A stretch of 64,000 nt of DNA from Actinomadura nitritigenes (GTDB lineage Bacteria > Actinomycetota > Actinomycetes > Streptosporangiales > Streptosporangiaceae): NCBI RefSeq assembly GCF_017573545.1, contig NZ_JAGEOK010000009.1:186001-250000 (forward strand), written 5' to 3'. Position numbers and translations under genes: made by a program. A model generated the notes under the pieces. That model was given only the letters and a program-made list of their open reading frames with translations. It had not been told where the DNA came from and did no database searches. Positions 42,111 through 50,665 of this stretch are shown here, one piece after another. Position 1 is the first letter of the stretch. Every line of letters starts with the position of its first letter.

Positions 42111-42760
42111 CGGGTCTCCTCGCCGCTCGTGCCCTCGCGTACCGTGCCGGTGACGATGCCGCCTCCGCCCGCGGAGGCGTCGCGCGCGCGGGCGAACCCC
42201 TCGGACAGCGCGCGGGGCGGCACGCCGACCAGCAGCGCCTCCCCGCCGCGGACCCGCACCTCCGCGCGGCGCGGGCCGCCCGCCAGCTCCTCCGCCGCGC
42301 CGGCGAGCCGGTCCGTCAGGTGGTGGACGCGCTGGTTGGCGCTGCCGCGCAGGCCCCGGTCGTCGTTGCGGGACCGCACGTACCGGCCGTCGATCAGCAC
42401 GTCCACCTCGGCGAGCAGCGCCTCCGCGTCCGCCCGGCCGGCGAGCTCGGCCCGCCGGAACCCGGTGAAGCAGATGACCGACAGGTCACGGCGGGCGCGG
42501 GCCGCCCGCACCAGGTCCGCCAGCCCGCCCGCCTGCGCCATCGGCTCCCCGCCGGACAGCGTGAGGCCGGTGACGTCCGGGTCGGCCAGCAGTTCGTCCG
42601 CCAGCGCGTCCGGCGCGACCCGGCGGGCCTCCCGGAACGGGATCCAGTCCGGGGCGAGGCAGCCCCGGCAGCGGAACGGGCAGCCCTGCACCCAGACCAC
42701 CGAGCGCAGCCCCGGCCCGAGCGCCCGCGTCCCGACGCACGTCTCCGCCACGTTGATCAC
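42107..42760 (-). CDS. Radical SAM / 4Fe-4S activase-like protein
   Basis: This 217-residue protein has the cluster motif CPFRCRGC (Cys27, Cys31, Cys34) and LTLSGGEPM at residues 67-74, as in pyruvate-formate-lyase and class III ribonucleotide reductase activases. It ends in a short Gly-rich tail. GTG 42760 overlaps the DUF4407 stop (GTGA). No glycyl-radical enzyme is visible nearby, which is odd for a canonical activase and suggests a maturation or modification role within this operon. Confidence 0.85.
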   Translation of the reverse strand: MINVAETCVGTRALGPGLRSVVWVQGCPFRCRGCLAPDWIPFREARRVAPDALADELLADPDVTGLTLSGGEPMAQAGGLADLVRAARARRDLSVICFTGFRRAELAGRADAEALLAEVDVLIDGRYVRSRNDDRGLRGSANQRVHHLTDRLAGAAEELAGGPRRAEVRVRGGEALLVGVPPRALSEGFARARDASAGGGGIVTGTVREGTSGEETR

Positions 42761-45054
42761 CGGCGCCGGTCCTGCCACCAGTTCGTCAGCGGCCCGAAGA
42801 GCCGGTCCCTGCGCGACTGCCGCGTGGCGTCCCGCACATGCCCCTCGTAGCCGGACGGCCCGAACCGCGACGGCCGCGGCGGGACCCCGGCCCCGCCGCC
42901 GAACCCGACCGGGCTCGCGCCGCCGTAGGGGGCCGCGTTGCGGTTCGGGCTCTCGCCGAAGGGCATCGGGTCGCCGCCCGCGCCCGGAGCGCCCCCGGGC
43001 CGGTCGGCGCCGAACGGCATCGCCGCGCCGTACGGTGCGGGGCCGCCGCTCCCGCCGCCCGGCGCGCCGGCGCCGTACTGCGGGTCGCCCGGCCGGCCGT
43101 TCATCAACCGGACGTTCGACGGACCGCCGAAGCCGCCGCCGCCCGACGGCGCCGGCCGGCCCGCCGGGAACCCGCCGTTCCCGGGCGGCACCGGCGGATC
43201 GAACGCGATCCCTCCGGGGTTCGCGGGCGCCACCGGCGCGCCGAACGCGGAGCCGCCGGGCGTCCCGGACGCCATCGGGGCGCCGTAGCCCGGCTCCGTC
43301 CGCACGTACCGGTCGAGGTCGGCGGGGATCCGCGCCATCTCGCGGCGCTTCCACTCCTCCAGCGCCGCCTCGCCGACCTCGCCCTCCGCCATCGCCGTCC
43401 GCTGCGCGAGGCTCTCCAGCATCGCGCGGCGCGCGTCGTACACCAGGCCCGCGTACTTGACGTCGTCGGCGGCGCGGACCCGCGCCACGTCCGCGTCGCG
43501 CCGCGCGAGGTGCGCGCCGGTCTCCCGGTTCTCCCGCTCGTGCGCGGCGACGAGGTCGTCGTACACGGTCGGCGGCCCGAGGATCTGCATCATCTTCACC
43601 AGCACCGGCAGCAGCTCGATCGCGATGAACATCAGCGTGACGAACAGGTGCGCGGTGCCGATCGTGCCGTTCTTCTGCGACAGCCGGTTGAGGGCCTCCA
43701 GCCGCAGCGCCATCCCGTCGGACTTGCGGGTGTCGGCCGCGTGCTGCTCCTGCAGCGCGGACTGCTGCTTCTTCAGCCGCGTCAGCTCCGCGTTCACGCC
43801 TTCGGCGCCGCCCTGCCCGTTCAGCTCGTTCTGCGCGTCCTGGACGCCCTTGGTCTTCAGCTGCGCCATGTAGTTCTTGAGCTGGGTGTCGGCGGTGTCG
43901 AAGTCGCGCTTGGTGTCGTTGTAGTCCTGGATGCGCTTGCGGGCCTCGGGGCCGAGGCCGGCGCGGCCCGTCCCGCACTTGCCGAGCTGCTCGCAGGTCA
44001 GCTTCTCGCGCCGCTGCTCGAGCTGCTTCTGCAGCTCGTCGCGCTTGTCCTGGAGCTGCTTGAGGGTGGGGTCGGCGTCCGGCGTGGCGGGCAGGCCGCC
44101 CGCGGTGACCTGCGCCTCCAGCTGCTGCTTGCGCTTCTCCAGCCAGTCGATGCGCTTGCCGACCTGGTCGTCGGCGGTCTGCGCCTGGTACTTCGACTCC
44201 GCCTCGGCGTGCAGGACGTTGACCTCCTGCGAGATCTCCGGCGCGAAGATCTGCAGGACGATCGGCATCGACAGCACGAAGCCGAACAGCAGCGCGAGCG
44301 CCAGCCGGGGCAGCGCGAGGAACACCACGCCCCACTTGCTGGTCGTCCGGGTCATGGAGGCGACCAGCCAGCGGTCCAGCGACAGGATGCCGAGGAACCA
44401 GCCCGCCGTCAGCAGGACGATCACCGGCCACGGCGCCTTCAGCGCGATGTGCAGCGCCGCGGCCATCGACGCCCCGGCCAGCGCCGCCGTGAAGATCACG
44501 ACGCTGCCGAGGCCCTGGAAGCGCGACTTGTCGGTGGGGCTCTGCCGGAGGATGGCCCGGTTGACGCCGGACGCCCACAGCAGCGGGGAGAACCGCTCCC
44601 CGCCGCCGCGGGGCGCGGGCGGCGGGAGCGGCGTGCTCGCTTCGGTCATGTGCTCGGCCCTCACTGGACGTTCGGTCGGGGGGACGGGCCCGGTCGGGGA
44701 GAGGGGCCCGCTCGAAGGAACAGGGGGGATCCGGTCGGCGGTGGGAGGGGGGTTCGGCCTCAGCAGCGCGCGCAGCCGGCCGGGCGCGCGCCGCCGGAGC
44801 ACGTCGGCGCGCAGCGGTTCGGCGCGCTCGTCGACGTCCTCGACGGGGCCGTCCGGTGCCCGGACGTCGGCGCGGGCGCGCGGCGTCAGGACGCGGGGGC
44901 GCGGCACGGCCGCCCGCGCGCCCGGCCCGTCCGAACGTTCCGGTATCGGCACCCCCATATCGGGCACCCCCGGCGGCGGGACCTCTCCCGGCGGGCCGTG
45001 CGCGCCCCCGGACGGGGGGCGCGGGTGCCCGCCCGGCTCGTCCTCCCACGCCAT
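42757..45054 (-). CDS. DUF4407 membrane protein, first gene of conflict operon
   Basis: This 765-residue protein starts at ATG 45054 with GGAGGTG five bases upstream, the best ribosome binding site in the operon. Residues 1-135 are a Pro-rich disordered extension; the conserved domain begins at MTEASTPLPPPAPRGGG. Two or three transmembrane segments (SVVIFTAALAGASMAAALHI, WPVIVLLTAGWFLGILSLDR, LALALLFGFVLSMPIVLQIF) precede a periplasmic-looking coiled coil (RIDWLEKRKQQLEAQVTAGG and following). A last hydrophobic segment (LFVTLMFIAIELLPVLVKMM) and a Gly/Pro-rich tail follow. DUF4407 proteins are thought to anchor or sense at the membrane. The 5' leader at 45055-45200 presumably contains the operon promoter. 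Confidence 0.85.
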   Translation of the reverse strand: MAWEDEPGGHPRPPSGGAHGPPGEVPPPGVPDMGVPIPERSDGPGARAAVPRPRVLTPRARADVRAPDGPVEDVDERAEPLRADVLRRRAPGRLRALLRPNPPPTADRIPPVPSSGPLSPTGPVPPTERPVRAEHMTEASTPLPPPAPRGGGERFSPLLWASGVNRAILRQSPTDKSRFQGLGSVVIFTAALAGASMAAALHIALKAPWPVIVLLTAGWFLGILSLDRWLVASMTRTTSKWGVVFLALPRLALALLFGFVLSMPIVLQIFAPEISQEVNVLHAEAESKYQAQTADDQVGKRIDWLEKRKQQLEAQVTAGGLPATPDADPTLKQLQDKRDELQKQLEQRREKLTCEQLGKCGTGRAGLGPEARKRIQDYNDTKRDFDTADTQLKNYMAQLKTKGVQDAQNELNGQGGAEGVNAELTRLKKQQSALQEQHAADTRKSDGMALRLEALNRLSQKNGTIGTAHLFVTLMFIAIELLPVLVKMMQILGPPTVYDDLVAAHERENRETGAHLARRDADVARVRAADDVKYAGLVYDARRAMLESLAQRTAMAEGEVGEAALEEWKRREMARIPADLDRYVRTEPGYGAPMASGTPGGSAFGAPVAPANPGGIAFDPPVPPGNGGFPAGRPAPSGGGGFGGPSNVRLMNGRPGDPQYGAGAPGGGSGGPAPYGAAMPFGADRPGGAPGAGGDPMPFGESPNRNAAPYGGASPVGFGGGAGVPPRPSRFGPSGYEGHVRDATRQSRRDRLFGPLTNWWQDRRR

Positions 45055-45384
45055 TCGCACCTCCGCCGTGGCGTTCGGGTCACCGGTCCGCCGGTCATCC
45101 ACCGGACGGCAGCGCGGGCCGCGATGCCACCGGCTCTCAGTTGTGACGCATCCCTTACCGAGAGGGTTCGTCAAATACTGGCAGTTGTCTCGAGAAGCTT
45201 GTGAGTCCCTTGACACAGATGGGAAAAGTGGCCGCAATTGGCCGCAGATGGCCGGTTTTACGCTTGCGGAGGGCGTCCACGGGAGTGCCGGGGGCCGTTG
45301 CGGCCGGGGGCGGGCGGGGCGTCGAATGGACGTATGACCAGGTTCCTGCGGATCGAGGACGACGTCGCCCGGACGCGCGCGCGC
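45055..45384. other. Divergent promoter region, DUF4407 operon and SDR gene
   Basis: This 330-base intergenic stretch becomes noticeably AT-richer around 45160-45260 (AGGGTTCGTCAAATACTGGC on the plus strand near 45160). It probably holds the promoter of the nine-gene minus-strand operon. Candidate -10/-35 boxes could not be fixed. No gene is supported; a plus-strand frame from 45201 is a shadow. Confidence 0.45.
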
Positions 45385-45432
45385 TTGACAATGAGTGAGT
45401 ACTCACTCAAGCTGGGAATGAGTGCACACTCA
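45385..45432 (+). promoter_or_regulatory. TTGACA box with two palindromic operators before SDR gene
   Basis: TTGACA at 45385-45390 matches a -35 element. It is followed by TGAGTGAGTACTCACTCA, a perfect 18-bp palindrome (45392-45409), and by TGAGTGCACACTCA, a perfect 14-bp palindrome (45419-45432). The sites share half-sites TGAGTG/CACTCA with centres 25 bases apart. Operators of this shape over a promoter are typical of TetR-family repressors. The regulator gene is not adjacent. Confidence 0.8.
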
Positions 45433-45447
45433 GTCAGGGAGGTCCCG

Positions 45448-46233
45448 ATGTACCCCGAGCTCAACGGCAAGGTCGTCGTCATCACCGGCGGATCGCGCGG
45501 CATCGGCGCGCAGACCGCCCGCGCGTTCGCCGAGGAGGGCGCCCGGGTCGCGGTGGTCGGCCGGGACGCGGACGCCCTCGCCCGGGTCGCCAAGGAGACC
45601 GGCGGCATCGGCGTCGTCGCCGACGTGACGAGCCTCGCCGCCGTCGAGGACGCGCGCCGCCGCGTCGAGGCGGACCTCGGACCCGCCGACGTCCTCTGCG
45701 CCTTCGCCGGCGGCGGCATCGCCCGTCCCGGCCCGACCGCCGCCATGACCGAGGAGGAATGGCACTCGGTCGTCGACGGCAACCTCACCGCGACGTTCCT
45801 CACCCTGAAGAGCTTCCTGCCCGGCATGCAGGAGCGCGGCGCCGGCTCGATCGTCACGATGTCGTCCTCGGCGGGGCGGATGCCGTCGAACCTGCCGAGC
45901 GCCGGCGGCCGCGACATGGGCAACCCGTGGGGCGCGCCGGTCGCCTACGAGGCCGCGAAGGCCGGGATCCAGGCGCTGACCAGGCACGTCGCCGCCGAGG
46001 TCGGCGGGCAGGGCGTCCGCGTCAACTGCGTCGCGCCCGCCGCGATCCGGACCGAGCGCACCGAGCGGCACATGCCGCCGGAGGTCCAGGACCTCGTCGC
46101 CGCCGCGCACCCGCTCGGCCGCATGGGCGAGACCCGCGACGTCGCGTCCGCCGCCCTGTTCCTCGCCTCGGCGCAGTCGTCCTGGCTCACCGGCCTGACC
46201 CTCGACATCGCCGGCGGCAAGATCATGCTCTGA
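45448..46233 (+). CDS. SDR-family oxidoreductase (3-oxoacyl reductase-like)
   Basis: This 261-residue short-chain dehydrogenase has the NAD(P) motif VVITGGSRGIGAQTARAF, a catalytic Ser in IVTMSSSAGRMP, and YEAAKAG (YxxxK). The Asn of the NxAG motif is replaced by AFAGGGIA, where FAGG stands for NAGG, which is unusual but tolerated in the family. It ends with LTGLTLDIAGGKIML. GGGAGG precedes the ATG. Double palindromic operators lie upstream. The substrate is unknown. Confidence 0.9.
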   Translation: MYPELNGKVVVITGGSRGIGAQTARAFAEEGARVAVVGRDADALARVAKETGGIGVVADVTSLAAVEDARRRVEADLGPADVLCAFAGGGIARPGPTAAMTEEEWHSVVDGNLTATFLTLKSFLPGMQERGAGSIVTMSSSAGRMPSNLPSAGGRDMGNPWGAPVAYEAAKAGIQALTRHVAAEVGGQGVRVNCVAPAAIRTERTERHMPPEVQDLVAAAHPLGRMGETRDVASAALFLASAQSSWLTGLTLDIAGGKIML

Positions 46234-46242
46234 ACCGCCGAA

Positions 46243-46267
46243 GGCGCCGCGCGCGGTGCGCGGCGCC
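46243..46267. terminator. Bidirectional terminator between SDR and PepSY genes
   Basis: GGCGCCGCGC (46243-46252) and GCGCGGCGCC (46258-46267) form a perfect 10-bp stem with a five-base loop, placed between two convergent genes. There is no T-run. Confidence 0.7.
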
Positions 46268-46290
46268 CTGGGCGGGCATGGCGGGCGGGC

Positions 46291-46989
46291 TCAGTCGTCG
46301 TCCTGGCCGCCGCGGTCGTCGTGGTCGTCGTGCTGGTGCTTCCCGTCGGCGTGCTTGCCCTCGTGCTCGCCGCCGTCCCTCTTGCCGTCGTCCTCCTTTC
46401 CGCCGTGGTCGTCGTGCTCGGACTCGTTCCGGGTGACCGTGCCGCCGGCCCCGTCGACGAGCAGTTCGTGCCGGGCGCCGTCCTTCCCGGTGATCTCGAC
46501 CTCCCAGGCGGGCTTGGCGCCCTCGTTCTCCGGCTCCACCGAGGTGACGGCGCCGGGGACGGTCCTCAGCGCGGTCGCGGCGGCCTGCTGCGCGGTGACC
46601 TTCGTGTTCTTCAGGCCTTGTGCCTCGGCGGCGTCGGAGCCGGAGCCGCGGCCGGCCCGGTCGGCGGTCACCTTCGCGGTCGCGGTGCCGACCGTGACCT
46701 CGCGCCACGTGCCGTCGGCGGCCAGGACCTCGATCTCCCAGGCGCCGCCGTCGAGGTCGGCCTCGCCGACGGTGCCGGGCACCGCCTTCAGCGCCGCCGC
46801 CATCGCCTGGCCGGCGGTGACGGCGGGGGCCTTCGCCGGACGGTCGCCGTGGCCGTGGCCGTGGCCGTGCCCGTCGTCGTGGCCGGCGGCCAGGGCGGTG
46901 CCGGCCGTCCCGGCGGCCACGGCCGCGACGGCGACGCCGGCGACCAGCAGGCGCCGGCCGGTCAGGAACTTGCGCAGGTCGGGCTTCAT
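46291..46989 (-). CDS. PepSY-domain protein with His/Asp-rich tail
   Basis: This 232-residue protein has an N-terminal hydrophobic segment after MKPDLRKFLTGRR and a possible cleavage at ALAAGHDD. A HGHGHGHG run follows. Two PepSY domains are seen (AGQAMAAALKAVPGTVGEAD with VEVLAADGTWREV-like strand, and AQQAAATALRTVPGAVTSVE with AWEVEITGKDG). The C-terminal 45 residues are Asp, His, Glu and Lys rich. PepSY proteins are extracytoplasmic peptidase-inhibitory modules. The tail and the HGH run suggest binding of a divalent metal such as Zn, Ni or Co. It is divergent from the response regulator. Confidence 0.85.
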   Translation of the reverse strand: MKPDLRKFLTGRRLLVAGVAVAAVAAGTAGTALAAGHDDGHGHGHGHGDRPAKAPAVTAGQAMAAALKAVPGTVGEADLDGGAWEIEVLAADGTWREVTVGTATAKVTADRAGRGSGSDAAEAQGLKNTKVTAQQAAATALRTVPGAVTSVEPENEGAKPAWEVEITGKDGARHELLVDGAGGTVTRNESEHDDHGGKEDDGKRDGGEHEGKHADGKHQHDDHDDRGGQDDD

Positions 46990-47042
46990 CGTTCTCCCCG
47001 TCGGAGGGACTCGCGGACGTCCACCACCCTGCGGGAGCGAGC

Positions 47043-47079
47043 CTGAAGGGACGCTGAAGCTTCCTGAAGATCCCTTCAG
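47043..47079. promoter_or_regulatory. Repeated CTGAAG sites in divergent promoter
   Basis: CTGAAG occurs at 47043-47048, 47054-47059 and 47064-47069 and as the inverted CTTCAG at 47074-47079. The spacing is 11, 10 and 10 bases, one helical turn each, in the 113-base region shared by the PepSY and response-regulator genes. OmpR/PhoB regulators bind such tandem sites, so autoregulation by the adjacent regulator is likely. Confidence 0.7.
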
Positions 47080-47102
47080 GTGCGTTCTGTCAGGGTGGGG
47101 GC

Positions 47103-47780
47103 ATGAAGCTGCTGGTGGTCGAGGACGAGCGGCGGCTCGCCCGGTCCCTGGCCGGCGGGCTGGCGGCCGAGGGGTTCGCCGTGGACGTCGCGCACGACGG
47201 CGTCACCGGGCTGCACCAGGCGACCGAGGGCGACTACGACCTGGTCGTCCTGGACGTCATGCTGCCCGGCCTGAACGGCTACCGGGTCTGCGCCGAGCTG
47301 CGCGCCGCCGGCTCCGAGGTGCCGATCCTGATGCTGACCGCCAAGGACGGCGAGTACGACGAGGCGGAGGGCCTGGACACCGGCGCCGACGACTACCTGA
47401 CCAAGCCGTTCTCCTACGTGGTGCTGCTGGCCCGGACCCGCGCGCTGCTGCGCCGCCGGACGCGCGGCGGCGCCCCGGAGATCGTGCTCGGCGACCTGCG
47501 GGTGGACCCCGCGTCCCGGACGGTCCGGCGCGGCGGCGCGGAGGTCGGGCTGACCGCGAAGGAGTTCGCCGTGCTGGAGCACCTGGCCGTCAACGCGGGC
47601 CGGGTGGTGCCGAAGACGGAGATCATCGAGAACGTGTGGGACTTCGCCTACGGCGGCGACCCCAACATCGTCGAGGTCTACGTCAGCGCGCTGCGCCGCA
47701 AGCTGGACGCGCCGCTCGGCCGGCGGTCGATCACGACGGTGCGGGGCGCGGGCTACCGGCTGAGCCCCGACGGCGGCTGA
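47103..47780 (+). CDS. OmpR/PhoB-family response regulator
   Basis: This 225-residue regulator has a receiver domain with the acidic pocket (VVEDER), phosphoacceptor Asp51 (VVLDVMLPG), and Lys101 in TKPF. The C-terminal winged helix has EVGLTAKEFAVLEHLAVN and VYVSALRRKLDAP. ATG 47103 lies downstream of repeated CTGAAG sites. It is followed one base later by the sensor kinase and is divergent from a PepSY protein, an arrangement seen for actinomycete two-component systems that control extracytoplasmic PepSY inhibitors. The signal is not known. Confidence 0.95.
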   Translation: MKLLVVEDERRLARSLAGGLAAEGFAVDVAHDGVTGLHQATEGDYDLVVLDVMLPGLNGYRVCAELRAAGSEVPILMLTAKDGEYDEAEGLDTGADDYLTKPFSYVVLLARTRALLRRRTRGGAPEIVLGDLRVDPASRTVRRGGAEVGLTAKEFAVLEHLAVNAGRVVPKTEIIENVWDFAYGGDPNIVEVYVSALRRKLDAPLGRRSITTVRGAGYRLSPDGG

Positions 47781-47781
47781 C

Positions 47782-49233
47782 GTGCCGCGGGGGAGGAGGC
47801 GGCCGTTCGCGTCCGTGCGCTCGCGGGCGGCGCTGGCCGCGACGGCGGTGGTCGCGGTCGCGCTGGTCGCGGCCGGGCTGACCGTGCTGCTCACGCTCCG
47901 GGGCAGCCTGACCCGGCAGTCCGACCTCCAGGCGGAGATCATCGCGCGGGAGGTCGCGGCGCAGGTCGCGCTGGGGACGCCGGTCACGCGGCTCGACCTG
48001 CCCGACTCCGAGGACCATCCGGTGCAGGTCGTGGACGAGCGCGGCCGGGTCGTCGCCGTCACGAAGGACCTGGAAGCGATCAGCGGCACCGGGTCGTCGT
48101 CCGTGACGCCGACCGCGACGTCCGCGACGTCCACGGGCGGGGACGATGACGACGGCCGCGACGACCACGGCGGCCGCGGTGAGCGGCCGGGGCGCGGCGA
48201 GGTCTCCACGGACGTCGACTACGGCGGCGGCCGCGCGACCGTCGACCACGGCACGGCCGACTACCGGTTCGCGGCGGTCGCGGCGACCTCGCCGTCGGGC
48301 GGGACCGTCGTCGTCCACGCGGGGGCGCGGCTCGCCACGCAGGCCGTCGGGTCGGTGACCCGCGCGATGCTGCTGGGGCTGCCGCTCCTGCTGCTCGTGG
48401 TCGGGGCGGTGACGTGGCTGGTGACGCGGCGGGCGCTGCGTCCGGTGGAGGCGATCCGGGCGGAGATGGCGGCGATCACCTCGGCCGGCGACCTGGCGCG
48501 GCGGGTGCCGGTGCCGGGGTCGCGCGACGAGGTGGCGGGGCTGGCGGAGACGACCAACCAGACGCTCGCCGCGCTGGAGCGGTCGGTGGAGCGGCAGCGG
48601 CGGTTCGTCGCGGACGCCTCGCACGAGCTGCGCAGCCCCCTCGCTTCGCTGCGCACCCAGCTGGAGGTCGCGGCCGCGCACCCGCGGCTGCTGGACGTGG
48701 ACGGCGCGGTCCAGGACGTCGTCCGGCTCCAGGATCTGGCCGCCGGGCTGCTGCTCCTCGCCCGGCTGGACGCGGGGGAGCGGCCCCGCCACGACCGGGT
48801 CGACCTCGGGGCGCTGGTCCGCGAGGAGGCGGCGCACCGCGCCGCGACCGGCCGGGTCCCCGTCGAGGTGACGGGGACCGGCGCGTTCGAGGTGCTCGGC
48901 AGCGCCGCGCAGCTCGGACGGGTGCTGGTCAACCTGCTCGACAACGCGCAGCGGCACGCGGCGTCGTCGGTCGGCGCCGCGCTGTCCGCGGGCGGCGGGC
49001 GGGTGACGCTGCGGGTGACCGACGACGGCCCCGGCGTCCCGCCCGCCGACCGGGAGCGGATCTTCGAGCGGTTCGTCCGGCTCGACGACGCGCGCGCCCG
49101 CGACGAGGGCGGCGCGGGCCTCGGCCTCGCCATCGCCCGGGGCGTCGCCCGCGCGCACGGCGGCGACCTGACCGCGGGCGGCGCCCCCGGCGGCGGCGCG
49201 GTGTTCGAGCTGTGGCTGCCCGCGGCCGGATGA
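47782..49233 (+). CDS. Sensor histidine kinase
   Basis: This 483-residue kinase has two transmembrane helices (AALAATAVVAVALVAAGLTV, and LGLPLLLLVVGAVTWLV) bounding an extracytoplasmic loop that contains an acidic, His-containing run (TGGDDDDGRDDHGGRG, residues 118-133). The HAMP-like segment is RRALRPVEAIRAEM. The dimerisation His281 is in FVADASHELRSPLASLRTQL. The ATPase domain has N-box LVNLLDNAQRHA and G-boxes DDGPGVP and GGAGLGLAIARG. The GTG start is coupled to the regulator stop. The acidic loop is a candidate metal-binding sensor. Confidence 0.95.
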   Translation: MPRGRRRPFASVRSRAALAATAVVAVALVAAGLTVLLTLRGSLTRQSDLQAEIIAREVAAQVALGTPVTRLDLPDSEDHPVQVVDERGRVVAVTKDLEAISGTGSSSVTPTATSATSTGGDDDDGRDDHGGRGERPGRGEVSTDVDYGGGRATVDHGTADYRFAAVAATSPSGGTVVVHAGARLATQAVGSVTRAMLLGLPLLLLVVGAVTWLVTRRALRPVEAIRAEMAAITSAGDLARRVPVPGSRDEVAGLAETTNQTLAALERSVERQRRFVADASHELRSPLASLRTQLEVAAAHPRLLDVDGAVQDVVRLQDLAAGLLLLARLDAGERPRHDRVDLGALVREEAAHRAATGRVPVEVTGTGAFEVLGSAAQLGRVLVNLLDNAQRHAASSVGAALSAGGGRVTLRVTDDGPGVPPADRERIFERFVRLDDARARDEGGAGLGLAIARGVARAHGGDLTAGGAPGGGAVFELWLPAAG

Positions 49234-49276
49234 CGGTTGTCCGGCCGGTGGCGGCTCCGGCTGGACGACGCTTCAG

Positions 49277-50665
49277 CTAGACGACGATGTTCAGCGCGAG
49301 GACGAACACCAGGCCGCAGACCGAGATCACCGTCTCCATCAGCGACCACGACTTGATCGTCTGCCCGACGCTCAGCCCGAAGTACTCCTTGACCAGCCAG
49401 AACCCGGCGTCGTTGACGTGCGAGAAGAACAGCGAGCCGCTGCCGACGGCGAGGACCAGCAGCGAGGTGTCGCCGGTGCTCAGCCCGGTGACGAGCGGGG
49501 CGAGGATGCCGGACGCGGTGACGGTCGCGACGGTCGCCGACCCGGTCGCGAGCCGGATCAGCACGGCGACGAGCCAGCCGAGGACGAGCACGGACACCCC
49601 GCTGCCGTCCACCCAGTCCGCGATGGTCTTGCCGATGCCGGTGTCGACGAGCGTCTGCTTGAAGCCGCCGCCCGCCGCGACGATCAGCAGCACGCCGGCG
49701 ATCGGCGGCAGCGACCGCTCGAGCGTCGTGGTGATCGTCCGGCGGTCCATGCCGGCGCCGCGGCCGAGCGTGAACATCGCGACGACCACCGCGATGAGCA
49801 GCGCGATCAGGGGCGTGCCGAGGTTGTCGAGGACGGTGTAGGGCTCGGTGCCCTCGTCGAGGACGATGTCGGCGAACGCCTTGAGCAGCATCAGCACGAC
49901 CGGCAGCAGCACGGTCGCCAGCGTGATCGAGAACGAGGGGCGGCGCTTGCCCTCCTCCTCGGCGTCCCCCTCGCCGGTGGTGAACAGCTCGGGCGGCTGG
50001 ACGTCCACCCAGCGCGCGGCGAACCGGGCGAGCAGCGGCCCGGCGAGCGCGACGGTCGGCACGGCGACGAGCACGCCGAGGCCGAGCGTGACGCCGAGGT
50101 CGGCGTGCAGCGCGTCGATCGCGACGAGCGGCCCCGGGTGCGGCGGGACGAGCCCGTGCATGGCCGACAGCCCGGCCAGCGCCGGAATGCCGACCGCGAT
50201 GATCGACTGCCCGGAGCGGCGCGCCACCAGGTAGATCACCGGCATCAGCAGCACGAGGCCGATCTCGAAGAACATCGGCAGCCCGATCAGCGCGCCGACC
50301 AGCGCCATCGCCCAGGGCAGCGCGCGCCGCCCGGACCGTCCGACGATGGTGTCGACGATCTGGTCGGCGCCGCCGGAGTCGGCGAGCAGCTTGCCGAACA
50401 TCGCGCCGAGGGCGATCAGCGCGCCCACGCCGGACGCGGTGTCGCCGAAGCCCTTGCCGAAGCTCTTCACGGTGTCGGCCATCGGCAGCCCCGCGATGGC
50501 CCCGACCAGCAGCGAGCCGAGGGTGAGGCTGAGGAACGGGTGCACCTTCAGCCAGGTGATCAGTACGACGATCAGGGCGATGCCGGCGAGCGCCGCGGGC
50601 ACCAGCCGCCCGCTGGACGCGTGCGGCGCGCTCAACTCGGCCGCGGAGAGCACGATCGAGTGCAT
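49277..50665 (-). CDS. Gluconate:H+ symporter (GntP family)
   Basis: This 462-residue permease has about twelve hydrophobic segments and the GntP pattern (VKSFGKGFGDTASGVGALIA, PALAGLSAMHGLVPPHPGPL, FFSHVNDAGFWLVKEYFGLS). Members import gluconate or related sugar acids by proton symport. It is divergent from a FadR-type regulator, probably its controller, as in gnt loci. No gluconate kinase gene is visible in the window, so gluconate itself is an inference from the family. Confidence 0.93.
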   Translation of the reverse strand: MHSIVLSAAELSAPHASSGRLVPAALAGIALIVVLITWLKVHPFLSLTLGSLLVGAIAGLPMADTVKSFGKGFGDTASGVGALIALGAMFGKLLADSGGADQIVDTIVGRSGRRALPWAMALVGALIGLPMFFEIGLVLLMPVIYLVARRSGQSIIAVGIPALAGLSAMHGLVPPHPGPLVAIDALHADLGVTLGLGVLVAVPTVALAGPLLARFAARWVDVQPPELFTTGEGDAEEEGKRRPSFSITLATVLLPVVLMLLKAFADIVLDEGTEPYTVLDNLGTPLIALLIAVVVAMFTLGRGAGMDRRTITTTLERSLPPIAGVLLIVAAGGGFKQTLVDTGIGKTIADWVDGSGVSVLVLGWLVAVLIRLATGSATVATVTASGILAPLVTGLSTGDTSLLVLAVGSGSLFFSHVNDAGFWLVKEYFGLSVGQTIKSWSLMETVISVCGLVFVLALNIVV

